Source: an uncultured Verrucomicrobiota bacterium (lineage in GTDB: Bacteria; Verrucomicrobiota; Verrucomicrobiia; Limisphaerales; AAA164-E04). Taken from it: a stretch of DNA of 40,940 nt. This document shows positions 1-8,104 of the stretch, piece by piece. Position 1 is the stretch's first letter. Each line of letters opens with the position of its first letter. The notes beneath the pieces are model-generated. The model worked only from the letters and a program-made list of their open reading frames with translations. It ran no database searches and had not been told where the DNA came from. Position numbers and translations under genes: made by a program. The DNA lies in assembly GCA_913061285.1 (NCBI GenBank), contig CAJXVR010000022.1, positions 1 through 40,940 of the forward strand. Reading direction: 5' to 3'.

Positions 1-430
1 CTTGAACGTATTGGGTCCCCGAGGCGGTTTCGTCGTGCACGTGGAATTTACCTTGTGACATCCCGCGAGTGACGCCTTCTCCTCGGCTATTAATCAGTAG
101 AAAGACAACAACCTCTTCGCCTAAGCTATAAGACACTTCGCCTTCTGCGGATGCCCATTGATTGCCGAGGATGCCTCCGCTGTGAACGATGGTTAAATTG
201 TCGTCCGAATGAGTTCCTTTCCAAACGTCCTTAACACTTAGGTCCACACGTGTGTAAATGCGTCCCTCATCATCTTTTTGCACGCTTTTGCCCGCGACAG
301 TGCCGCGTACGATGAGCTGGGATCCGGATGATAACTGGTCGATCGATATGGGAATCATCGGCCCTGCCGTCGTCGTTGTGACAAGGCCGAGGGCGATGAC
401 TTTGAACAGAATGGCGATATAACGAGTCAT
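1..430 (-). CDS. Secreted protein of unknown function, 3' part cut by window edge
   Basis: An open frame reads leftward from an ATG at 430 off the left edge, giving about 143 residues without a stop. The first 23 residues (MTRYIAILFKVIALGLVTTT and on) form a Sec-type signal peptide, so the product is probably periplasmic or secreted. The mature part has a beta-rich pattern: LIVRGTV near residue 41, RIYTRVDLSVKDVWKG near 60, HSGG near 84 and GEEVVVFL near 111. This arrangement resembles uncharacterised exported proteins common in Planctomycetes and Verrucomicrobia, which often precede a peptidase or a sorting signal. The C-terminus that would settle this is missing. It is divergent from the lipoprotein gene at 565. 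I recognise no enzyme motif. Confidence 0.75.
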   Translation of the reverse strand, partial: MTRYIAILFKVIALGLVTTTTAGPMIPISIDQLSSGSQLIVRGTVAGKSVQKDDEGRIYTRVDLSVKDVWKGTHSDDNLTIVHSGGILGNQWASAEGEVSYSLGEEVVVFLLINSRGEGVTRGMSQGKFHVHDETASGTQYVQ

Positions 431-564
431 TAGTTTATCTACTCTTTGAGACAGGACGGTAACATAGGAATGGTATGTTCTCAAAGAAATTGGCTGATTT
501 GAGACGGAGAAAGTTGGATTTGGAGATTTTAAAGCCTAATAGTTCTCTTGTTCCTAGTTTATTG

Positions 565-2847
565 ATGAAGAGCGTTGAACCGTATTTTGGTCGCTGCCTT
601 GTGGTATGGCTTGTTTCCTTACTGGCCGCCTGTGATCAAGGTCGCGTCCAGCCTACGACGTCTCTGCCTGAGGAGTCTCGAAACGAGGGGGCGTTTCGGG
701 CAAGTCAGCTCAGGGAAGGCGCCGGTCAGAGTCTTATGATTTCCGAATTCATGGCGGTTAACGGCTCGACGCTGGAAGATCAAAACGGAGAGTATTCGGA
801 CTGGATCGAACTCTTCAACTACGGTAGCGAGCCGGTTGAACTACTCGGTTGGGGCTTGACTGATGATCCACATGAGCCGACGAAATGGCCGTTTCCTGAG
901 GGTATCCTAAACGCCGGAGAGCGCCTGCTCGTATTCGCTTCTGGGAAAGGCAGTTATTCAGAGCATGAGTGGCATTGCTCGTTTAAGCTCTCTTCAGATG
1001 GGGAGTTCTTGGGATTGTCGAATCCTTCTGGGCAGTTCGTGCACCAGTTCCTACCGAACTATGGCAGGCAGTATCGGGACCTGAGTTATGGGGTGGCGCC
1101 CGCTTGGAAATCTGGAAGGCGCCTTTCGGAATTTGAAGGGGCCTTGCTGGAGTCGACACCGGGTGATGTCAATTCGGGCCTCCTTTCCGGCCGGGTTGAG
1201 CCTGTCGAGTTTAGCCTTGAGCCCGGAGTTCATCGAGAGAGGGTCTTACTTGGGTTAATGACGAGAACGCGTGAGGCAAAAATCTGGTATACGCTTGATG
1301 GGAGTGACCCGATCGCTGGCGGCGGAATGCTCTACGAACAACCACTCGCACTGGAATTCGATACGGTAATAAGGGCATATGCAGTGAAGGAACGATTTCT
1401 ATCGAGTCCCGTTGCCACCGGGACTTATCTTGTTTCCCTGGAGATGCCTGAGGGCGTGACGACGTCGGTGGAGGAGAGAGGCTTGCCCATTATTTCGATC
1501 GTCCCTATGTCTGAGGCTAGTGGCTTCGGGCGTCGTGATGGAGCTGGTGAGGATGCCGAACAAGAAGTATCCTTAGAATGGATCGATTTGTATGGCGGAG
1601 TCTCTTGGAGGGTTGAATGTGGACTGCGTGGGTTGAGTGACGAGGGGGATGAGGTGGGAGAGCGTTTTCGGCTTCGTTTTCGAGATCGATACGGCTTGCC
1701 CCAGCTGAAGAAACAGCTCTTTGGGGCTGGAAGCGCGTGGCGAACGGAGCGCTTGGAATTGAGGTTGGTTTCTTCGCTCGCTGAACGCAATTCGAGTCAG
1801 GCTTTGAGGCATCTTGAGGCGGCCTTTTGGGAGTATCTAAGCCAGGACCTAATGGGAGCGTTGGGGCAGGCTCATCTCCGGGGGCGCTTCTGTCGCCTGT
1901 ATTTTCGGGGAATGGAGAGCGGTGTTTTTTACCTGAGCGAAGTGCCTGGTTTGGGGTTTGCGAACGAGTATTTTGATGGGAAGAAATCTGATTTCGACAT
2001 TCTCGTGGGGGGCTCTGGAGTCGCTCGAGATGGGGAGGGAGCCTGGTATCGTCTTGAACACGGCAGCGAGAAGGCATGGGGCGAACTTTTGGGGCAGTTG
2101 GGGCGGACTCCGTTTGATGAAGACGAAATCGCCGCCTCGTTGGATGTCGATAGTTTTGTTTCGTTCGTGATTCTGAATTGGTTTCGTTCGGTTCCTTCGA
2201 AACCGTCTATGGGCCGTTGGACAGCGATTCGAAACCGATCCAAGAATGAGGGCTTCCGCTTCCTCGTAGGGGCCGATCTTCAGGACCGGTTCTTGAACGA
2301 GCTCGAAGGTGGTAATCCTCGTGTGGAAAACGGTTTGCTGGGCGTGTGGGATTTATTGATCACTAAGCCAGGGTTTAGACTTCGTGTGCACGATGTGAGT
2401 CAAATACTTTTCTTTGATGGCGGGCCGCTAAGTCCTAGGCGGCTTGCTGAGCGGGGGCGTATGCTGTTGGAGCAAGTCGTCCCGCATCTGGACGGAGAGG
2501 AGAAGGCCGTCTTGGAAGTTTTGCGATCATCGCTTGAGACCAGACGTTTGGATCTTCTTAAGTATCTTCGGTCGAAGAGCCTGGTATCAAAAATCGGTGG
2601 GGTTGAATGGGAGATTGGAAGTGATGAGGCGCTGGTAAGCGTGAGGATTGAACGCCAGGGTAACGAGGGTGAGATCGTGTATACGATCGATGGAAGCGAT
2701 CCGAGGCTTCAAGGAGGGCAAATGAGTCCATCCGCATTGGCATATGGGGGAGCGATTCCTGTTCGCTCGCCGACGGTGATTACTTGTCGGGTCAAACTCG
2801 GGAGTGACTGGGGCCCTATTTGTCGCCGTCCGTTTGATGTCCCCTAA
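565..2847 (+). CDS. Lipoprotein with lamin-tail, CotH-like and chitobiase C-terminal-like domains
   Basis: The frame is open from 475, but the ATG at 565 is preferred. It places a basic/hydrophobic leader directly before LAAC, a lipobox, with the lipidated Cys at residue 23. The 475 start would add 30 residues ahead of the signal. Numbering from 565, residues 57-200 are a lamin-tail domain (ISEFMAVNG, DWIELFN, GWGLTDDP). Residues 213-290 are a chitobiase/hexosaminidase C-terminal-like domain (IWYTLDGSDP). About 300-680 resembles CotH (RLYFRGMESGVFYLSE, FDGKKSDFDIL). About 695-755 is a second chitobiase-like domain (IVYTIDGSDP). In CotH kinases a WDAE-type motif carries metal-binding Asp; here the equivalent stretch reads VGADLQDRF, so activity is doubtful. 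The protein is probably a surface or periplasmic protein. It converges on the ABC exporter genes, 19 bases away. Confidence 0.85.
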   Translation: MKSVEPYFGRCLVVWLVSLLAACDQGRVQPTTSLPEESRNEGAFRASQLREGAGQSLMISEFMAVNGSTLEDQNGEYSDWIELFNYGSEPVELLGWGLTDDPHEPTKWPFPEGILNAGERLLVFASGKGSYSEHEWHCSFKLSSDGEFLGLSNPSGQFVHQFLPNYGRQYRDLSYGVAPAWKSGRRLSEFEGALLESTPGDVNSGLLSGRVEPVEFSLEPGVHRERVLLGLMTRTREAKIWYTLDGSDPIAGGGMLYEQPLALEFDTVIRAYAVKERFLSSPVATGTYLVSLEMPEGVTTSVEERGLPIISIVPMSEASGFGRRDGAGEDAEQEVSLEWIDLYGGVSWRVECGLRGLSDEGDEVGERFRLRFRDRYGLPQLKKQLFGAGSAWRTERLELRLVSSLAERNSSQALRHLEAAFWEYLSQDLMGALGQAHLRGRFCRLYFRGMESGVFYLSEVPGLGFANEYFDGKKSDFDILVGGSGVARDGEGAWYRLEHGSEKAWGELLGQLGRTPFDEDEIAASLDVDSFVSFVILNWFRSVPSKPSMGRWTAIRNRSKNEGFRFLVGADLQDRFLNELEGGNPRVENGLLGVWDLLITKPGFRLRVHDVSQILFFDGGPLSPRRLAERGRMLLEQVVPHLDGEEKAVLEVLRSSLETRRLDLLKYLRSKSLVSKIGGVEWEIGSDEALVSVRIERQGNEGEIVYTIDGSDPRLQGGQMSPSALAYGGAIPVRSPTVITCRVKLGSDWGPICRRPFDVP

Positions 2848-2866
2848 GCGGGTGTTTGAGTGTCGA

Positions 2867-4012
2867 TCAGGACTCTGAGAAACGTAGGAATCGGGCAGCA
2901 AGCCCGTTTGTGACCAACGCAAAGCCTCCCAGGACGAGGACTTCTGTTTGAACATCCGAGAGCCCCCCTCCGAAACTAATCAATTTGTGGAGGGCGTCCA
3001 TTGCCCAGGCCGAAGGAAAGAGATGTCCAATCCATTGCATCGTGTCGCTCGTGATTTCAAGTGGCCACCAGCAGCCTCCGAGAGCACCCATGAGCATGCT
3101 AATCATGACACAGAGACCAATCGTCTTGTCCGGGTTGGAGGTGACGGAGCCGATGAGGACGCCGAGAGATGCTGCGAGCCACGCGAAGATTCCAAGGACC
3201 GAGATTGCCGCGAGGGGCTCGTTCGCGATGCTAACACCAAAGAGGATGCGTCCGATGGCGACAAAGAATAGAATCAGAATACATCCGAGGAGAAATCTTC
3301 CGGCGATCTTTCCAGTGACGATTTGCCAGCGATGAATGGGGAGCGCGGCCAGGCGGCGGAGGACTCCGTTTTTTCGCTCGGCGGCAATGCTGGTTCCGCC
3401 AAAGATAAGCAGATTCATCATCATGAACATGATTAGGTTCCCTGGGAGCGATTGCTGGAACCCTGAAGGAACCGGGTTCTTTCCTGCGAAACGAGCTTCG
3501 AGCTGAATCGGATCGGAGTCGTCGAGGAGTGCTTGAAGGCTTTTCTCATCGAGGGGGGCTTGATCTTCGTTTTGTGTTGCCCATTCGACAAGGTGGGCAT
3601 TGATTCCAAGGGTTGCCTGGAGGAGGCGCATTTGAATCATGATTGCTGACTCCTCGCCGGAGCCTTCTATTTTAACATAGCTGAGTTTGACCTGTTCCTG
3701 ATCTTGGACTTTCTGAGTGAAATCGCTCGGGATGACGATGCGTCGATCCGCCTTCTCTGTTGATTCGCCTTCGAGAATCCGCATGCCTTGAGTATCCATC
3801 TCTGTCATCAAGAGTTTGCCCATAAAACCCTCATCGAGATTTTCGATGGCGAGGCTCGGGCGTGGGTTGCTTGGGGCGCGTTCTGGTCCGTTGCTTGGTA
3901 TCCCTGTGAAATAGATGAATCCAAGTGGTGCGAGAAAGAGCCAGACGTAGCCGCTCTTATCTTTCAGAAAGAGGCGGACGTCATTGATGGCGATCTCAAA
4001 GATGTTCTTCAC
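2867..4012 (-). CDS. ABC-2 type transporter permease (second permease of operon)
   Basis: A membrane subunit of about 381 residues. One N-terminal helix (VWLFLAPLGFIYFTGI) is followed by a large extracytoplasmic domain of about 150 residues. A C-terminal block of five or six helices follows, including LIMFMMMNLLIFGGTSIAAE, RFLLGCILILFFVAIG and an IGLCVMISMLMGALGGCWWP segment. This is the ABC-2/YhgE-like layout. The frame is open to an ATG at 4048, but a GTG at 4012 overlaps the stop of the upstream permease as GTGA, a typical translational-coupling junction, and starts just before the first conserved residues (KNIFEIAIND). It is the third gene of an ATPase-permease-permease operon and probably pairs with the product of 4009-5268. 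Substrate is unknown; drugs, lipids or antibiotics are typical for the family. Confidence 0.9.
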   Translation of the reverse strand: MKNIFEIAINDVRLFLKDKSGYVWLFLAPLGFIYFTGIPSNGPERAPSNPRPSLAIENLDEGFMGKLLMTEMDTQGMRILEGESTEKADRRIVIPSDFTQKVQDQEQVKLSYVKIEGSGEESAIMIQMRLLQATLGINAHLVEWATQNEDQAPLDEKSLQALLDDSDPIQLEARFAGKNPVPSGFQQSLPGNLIMFMMMNLLIFGGTSIAAERKNGVLRRLAALPIHRWQIVTGKIAGRFLLGCILILFFVAIGRILFGVSIANEPLAAISVLGIFAWLAASLGVLIGSVTSNPDKTIGLCVMISMLMGALGGCWWPLEITSDTMQWIGHLFPSAWAMDALHKLISFGGGLSDVQTEVLVLGGFALVTNGLAARFLRFSES

Positions 4013-5268
4013 GCTTTGCCTCCTTGCTCGAGATTTCGATTGATCCATCGGGCTCCAATGGCAAGGAAGATTCCACCCAGGGCCAACATTTTCACTGCTT
4101 CATAAGTCCAAATTGCGGTGCCTCGATCGAATTGCAGTGATCGGATGCTTTGAATAAACCAGTAGTTGGGCATCCAAGGGCTAATCTGATTCTTGATGAA
4201 GTCAGGCATCGAATTGACATCAATGAAACCTCCTCCCAGAAATGCGATGCAAAGAATCACAATACTGCTAAAGGTTTCTGCGCGTTTCTCCGTTTTGAAG
4301 AGGCCAACCAGAATAGCCATGAATCCGGCGGCGCAAACGCTATAGGCGATGACCAATAGGATGAGTTGGATTGGGGTTTTCCATTGAATCTGAAAGGCCA
4401 TTCCACCTCCTACAAACCAAATCATGCCGCCAACCAAGCCGCTGACAACGGCAAGGACGACCTTTGATAGAACGATCGGAAAGATTCGGTTTTGGACGGT
4501 TTTCATGCGGGCGAGTGTCTTGTCGTTGAGCTCTTTGTAGAGATCTCGAATTGCACCGTCTGCAAGGTAGAGGACAAAGACACTTGAAAGCATGGGGAGG
4601 AGGAGGGCAAAAATATTGAAGCTTGGCTCCGTTGCTTCGACTTCCTTGGCCTTGCTGGTTTCGGAAAAGGTGATCAAGGGAGGGAAGATATAATTCTCAG
4701 CCTTCTTAAATTTGACACCCAAATTGACCATAATCGCAGCCAATCCGATCATGTCAGGAAATTCTTCGGTTTCCACGAGCTCAATGATCTCGGGGATCTC
4801 TTTGTCAAGATTTCGGGATACAATGTTCATGCCCTCAACAATGACACCAAGGAATTCCTCAACGATTGCAGGATGATAGCGCTGTGCGGGGTTCTTGATC
4901 AATTGAAGTGGTGGCATCTCGCGAGCTTCAATAAAGGCTTCAGTGAAGTCGTCTGGGATGATGAGCACGGCACTTAGCTTGTTGTCCTGAATGTTTTCGA
5001 GGGCCTCGGATTTTCCCTGCAGCGAAGGGGCGAGGAAATCCTTTGATTCGCCTTGGCTGAAGGCGTTCTTTAAGAAGCCGCCCAAGACATTGTCGTCTTC
5101 ATCGACGATCGCGATCTGGATTTTTCCAAGGCCTTTACTTGAATTGGAACCGCCAAAGGCGAAACCAATCACGGCTGTGATAATCAGGGGTAAGGCAAGA
5201 TTGATCAGATAGGGCCAAGGATTCCTTCGAGCCCGCCGAAGGTCTTTAATAAGTAAGGTGCGAATCAT
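4009..5268 (-). CDS. ABC-2 type transporter permease (first permease of operon)
   Basis: 419 residues with the same plan as its downstream neighbour. The short cytoplasmic start MIRTLLIKDLRRARRNPWPY is followed by one helix (LINLALPLIITAVIGFAFGG). A periplasmic domain to about residue 225 follows, then a helix FALLLPMLSSVFVLYLADG and about five more helices to the C-terminus. The conserved IRDLYKELNDKTLARMKT stretch is the usual intracellular loop before the core helices. The ATG at 5268 lies one base from the ATPase stop at 5270, and the gene end overlaps the next GTG by four bases, so the three genes are almost certainly one transcript. The architecture is like the YbhSR/LinKL class of exporters. 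Substrate cannot be told from sequence. Confidence 0.92.
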   Translation of the reverse strand: MIRTLLIKDLRRARRNPWPYLINLALPLIITAVIGFAFGGSNSSKGLGKIQIAIVDEDDNVLGGFLKNAFSQGESKDFLAPSLQGKSEALENIQDNKLSAVLIIPDDFTEAFIEAREMPPLQLIKNPAQRYHPAIVEEFLGVIVEGMNIVSRNLDKEIPEIIELVETEEFPDMIGLAAIMVNLGVKFKKAENYIFPPLITFSETSKAKEVEATEPSFNIFALLLPMLSSVFVLYLADGAIRDLYKELNDKTLARMKTVQNRIFPIVLSKVVLAVVSGLVGGMIWFVGGGMAFQIQWKTPIQLILLVIAYSVCAAGFMAILVGLFKTEKRAETFSSIVILCIAFLGGGFIDVNSMPDFIKNQISPWMPNYWFIQSIRSLQFDRGTAIWTYEAVKMLALGGIFLAIGARWINRNLEQGGKA

Positions 5269-5269
5269 C

Positions 5270-6202
5270 TTATTCCCTTAATTCGCGGCCAGTGAGTTGA
5301 ATGAAGACGTCGTTGAGAGAGGGCTTCTTGAAGGTCACGTTTTCGAGCGTGACAGGGATGGTCAGTAAATCTCGGAGACATTCTGAGGGATGCCGGTCTT
5401 TCAAGCTGGCAACGGTAATTTGGTTGGCTGCCTGTTGAATGATTTGGAACGAATCGGCGAAACGATCCCATTCTCGGGGATTGGTCTCTTCGAAACGGCC
5501 TTCGAGGACGAAAATCTGATTTCCGCCGAGTCGATCCTGCAATTCTTGGAGCGTCCCTTCGGCAAGGAGCTTGCCATGATCGATAATTCCGATGCGATCA
5601 CACAGGGTTTCGGCCTCCTCAAGGTAGTGGGTGGTATAGAGGATCGATGTCCCGTCTTTCTTGAGTCCTTCAATAAAATCGAGGATGTTCAGTCTTGCTT
5701 GAGGGTCAATGCCGACGGTCGGCTCGTCGAGTACCAATAGCTTTGGTTTGTGCATGAGGGCACAACCGATATTGACGCGGCGCATCATGCCACCAGAAAA
5801 CGATTTGACCGGGTCTTTGGCTCGATCGCTCAAGGCCAAGGTTTGGAGGAGTTCTTGAGAGCGCTGCTTGGCGTCGCTCGTCGATAGCCCGGCAAGTTTG
5901 CCCCAGAAGATGAGGTTCTCGGTTGCGCTTAGTTCCTGGTAAACGGCGATATCTTGGGGGACCACGCCCATTTCTTTCTGTGCACTGGTCGGGTCGCTCC
6001 AGAAATCCTGGCCAAGGACTTCCACCTTGCCGGAATCAGGGCGAATCAGGCCTGACATCATGGAGATGGTCGTCGTTTTGCCGGCCCCATTGGGACCGAG
6101 TAGACCGTAAAGTTCACCCTCTCGAACGTCAAAGCTGACGCCGTCCACCGCTTTGATGTCTCCGAACGACTTCTGTAAATTGGTAATGTTCAGTGCCGAC
6201 AT
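5270..6202 (-). CDS. ABC transporter ATP-binding protein (ABC-2 exporter family)
   Basis: 310 residues. Walker A is GPNGAGKTT (about 36-44), the Q-loop is VPQDIAVY (81-88), the ABC signature is SFSGGMMRRV (134-143), Walker B is LLVLDEPTVGID (155-166) and the switch His is in YTTHYLEEAE. About 90 residues follow the nucleotide-binding domain. The MRRV context and the C-terminal extension are typical of the CcmA/DrrA-like ATPases of ABC-2 exporters. It energises the two permeases encoded downstream. The ATG at 6202 is followed at once by the conserved ALNITNLQKSFG. Its promoter must lie in 6203-6459, a divergent spacer in which I see no convincing -35/-10 pair. Confidence 0.95.
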   Translation of the reverse strand: MSALNITNLQKSFGDIKAVDGVSFDVREGELYGLLGPNGAGKTTTISMMSGLIRPDSGKVEVLGQDFWSDPTSAQKEMGVVPQDIAVYQELSATENLIFWGKLAGLSTSDAKQRSQELLQTLALSDRAKDPVKSFSGGMMRRVNIGCALMHKPKLLVLDEPTVGIDPQARLNILDFIEGLKKDGTSILYTTHYLEEAETLCDRIGIIDHGKLLAEGTLQELQDRLGGNQIFVLEGRFEETNPREWDRFADSFQIIQQAANQITVASLKDRHPSECLRDLLTIPVTLENVTFKKPSLNDVFIQLTGRELRE

Positions 6203-6459
6203 AGGTACCCTCGATTGAGAAAGTGTGAGCCTAGCTGTTAGACGCTAATACGTCGATAGGCTTTCCGTTGTTTCAAAAACCTTCGAAACATTGCTTCCCG
6301 CGGAAGGCGTCACTGCGAGGGAGTCGGAGATGGGAGACTCTTGCTTGGGCCAGGATTTATCTCCCTGGCTGGCTTGCCAACTTGTCATGGGCTCAGTAAG
6401 TTGGCTGCCTCTCCTGGCGGACGATTCGTTGGGGTGATGGATATGTTGACTCAATCGGT

Positions 6460-8055
6460 ATGAAACGTCGCGAGAGTATAGTTGGTATTGGTCTGACCGG
6501 GATTTGGCTCGTGTCGGTTGTCTTGGCGGTTTTCGATTGTCGCGTGCTAGTCGCGCAGCCCCTTAGGACCGGAATTCCGGCGACCCCGCCCAAGACCGAT
6601 TTAGATGTCATCAGCCGCGGTAAGGCGCTTTCCGAGTACTATTGTGCACTTTGTCATCAGTATACGGATCCGAGTCTCCTGGACAAAAAAACGTGGCTGA
6701 GCCAGACGCTGCCAAGGATGAAGATTCGTATGGGGATGGCGCCTGCCTACTTGAATGTTCACCCCGAGGCGGATTTGATCAAAGCAACGGGGCGGATTCC
6801 TGAGCCCGTTATGGGCGAAGATGAGTTCAAGGCGATTGTGCGTTTTTATTCTGCGACGGCTCCTGAGACTGCGATCCCGCAGGAGCCTCGTCCGCCTATT
6901 CAAGCTGGGTTGAAGCTCTTTGTTCCGGATCGACGCTCGTACCGAAGAGAGAATCCATCGGTCACTCTGCTAAAGTACGATCCCGATCTGCAGCGAATTA
7001 TCGTCGGTCACGATGAGCAAAAAGTCATCGAGCTTCTTTCAGGAAATCTGACGAAAACCGCATCAATCAATGTGGGCAATACGCCTACAGGATTCACTCA
7101 GATGCGGGGCTATGCGTTCATCACGGCGATTGGCTCCTTCCTTCCGTCTGATTTGCCGAAGGGGGAGTTGATGCTCTTTGCCCAAGGGAAGGGTTATTAT
7201 TCCAAGGAGCGGAACGTGCTGGAAAAACTTTCCCGCCCGACAGAGACAGTTCTAGCCGACTTCAACGGTGATGGACGCCAAGATTTCGTTATCGCGAGTT
7301 TTGGGAACCATGCCGGAGGGCTCAGCTGGTACGAGAACGCTGGAGAAGGCAAGCTTGTGGAACATTCGATCTTCTCCCAACCAGGAGCACTACGACCTGA
7401 GGTCGGAGATTTTAACCACGATGGGCATCCAGATATTGCCGTGCTGGTGGCTCAAAATTGGGAGATGTTCTTTATTTTTACGAATGACGGGGAAGGCAAC
7501 TTTGTTGGCGATGTGGCTTTTCAACGGCATCCACTGTTCGGGCATTCATCCTTCGATATGGTTGATTTCAATGGAGATGGTTTGATTGATATTCTCGCCA
7601 CGAATGGTGATAATGGAGAATACCCCTCTCCGATGAAGGGGTATCACGGAGTGAGGGTTTACTTGAATCAGGGAGAGAACCGTTTTGAAGAGTCTTACTT
7701 CTTTCCGATGAATGGTGCGTTTCAAGCCTTAGGGCGTGATTTTGATAACGATGGTGATATTGACATCGCTGCGACCTCGTTTTTCCCCGATTATGTGAAG
7801 TCACCGATGGAGAGTTTTGTTTACCTGGAGAATTTAGGCGACTTAGCTTTTTCGCCGTCGACCTTCCGGCAGTGTATGGCGGGGAGATGGCTCAAGATGG
7901 ATGCGGGAGATATTGATCAAGACGGAGATCTTGATCTCATACTTGGTTCCTACATTCGTGGGCCTAGTTCGGTTCCCGATGGTCTGATGCGTGCATGGGA
8001 AGCAAGAGGCCCGTCTCTAATGGTTCTTCGAAATCAATTGAAGTCATCTCAATAG
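6460..8055 (+). CDS. Cytochrome c domain fused to FG-GAP/VCBS repeat protein
   Basis: 531 residues, exported: a hydrophobic leader (IVGIGLTGIWLVSVVLAVF) lies within the first 33 residues. A single c-type haem site CALCH is at 62-66 in a domain of about residues 50-135. That domain ends in the helix MGEDEFKAIVRFYS typical of class I cytochrome c; nearby Met residues could be the sixth ligand. From about 195 onward there are at least five calcium-binding-type FG-GAP/VCBS repeats (DFNGDGRQDFVIASFG, DFNHDGHPDIAVL, DFNGDGLIDILATNG, DFDNDGDIDIAATSF, DIDQDGDLDLILGSY), predicting a beta-propeller. It is first in a same-strand set with 8105-10000 and 10006-13749. A periplasmic or surface redox-linked role is plausible, but the electron partner is unknown. 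Confidence 0.88.
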   Translation: MKRRESIVGIGLTGIWLVSVVLAVFDCRVLVAQPLRTGIPATPPKTDLDVISRGKALSEYYCALCHQYTDPSLLDKKTWLSQTLPRMKIRMGMAPAYLNVHPEADLIKATGRIPEPVMGEDEFKAIVRFYSATAPETAIPQEPRPPIQAGLKLFVPDRRSYRRENPSVTLLKYDPDLQRIIVGHDEQKVIELLSGNLTKTASINVGNTPTGFTQMRGYAFITAIGSFLPSDLPKGELMLFAQGKGYYSKERNVLEKLSRPTETVLADFNGDGRQDFVIASFGNHAGGLSWYENAGEGKLVEHSIFSQPGALRPEVGDFNHDGHPDIAVLVAQNWEMFFIFTNDGEGNFVGDVAFQRHPLFGHSSFDMVDFNGDGLIDILATNGDNGEYPSPMKGYHGVRVYLNQGENRFEESYFFPMNGAFQALGRDFDNDGDIDIAATSFFPDYVKSPMESFVYLENLGDLAFSPSTFRQCMAGRWLKMDAGDIDQDGDLDLILGSYIRGPSSVPDGLMRAWEARGPSLMVLRNQLKSSQ

Positions 8056-8104
8056 ATCATATTCAGTCGGTGAAGCTCGTAAACGGCACAGGAAGAGAGA
8101 GAGG

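Noticed and set aside
1517..2077. 186-residue minus-strand frame opposite the lamin-tail gene
   Set aside because: Arg/Ser/Pro-rich composition with no domain pattern, typical of a shadow frame opposite a real gene.
6203..6459. Possible RNA or regulatory element in the 257-base divergent spacer
   Set aside because: No convincing hairpin with a U-tract, riboswitch-like core or promoter pair was visible by eye.
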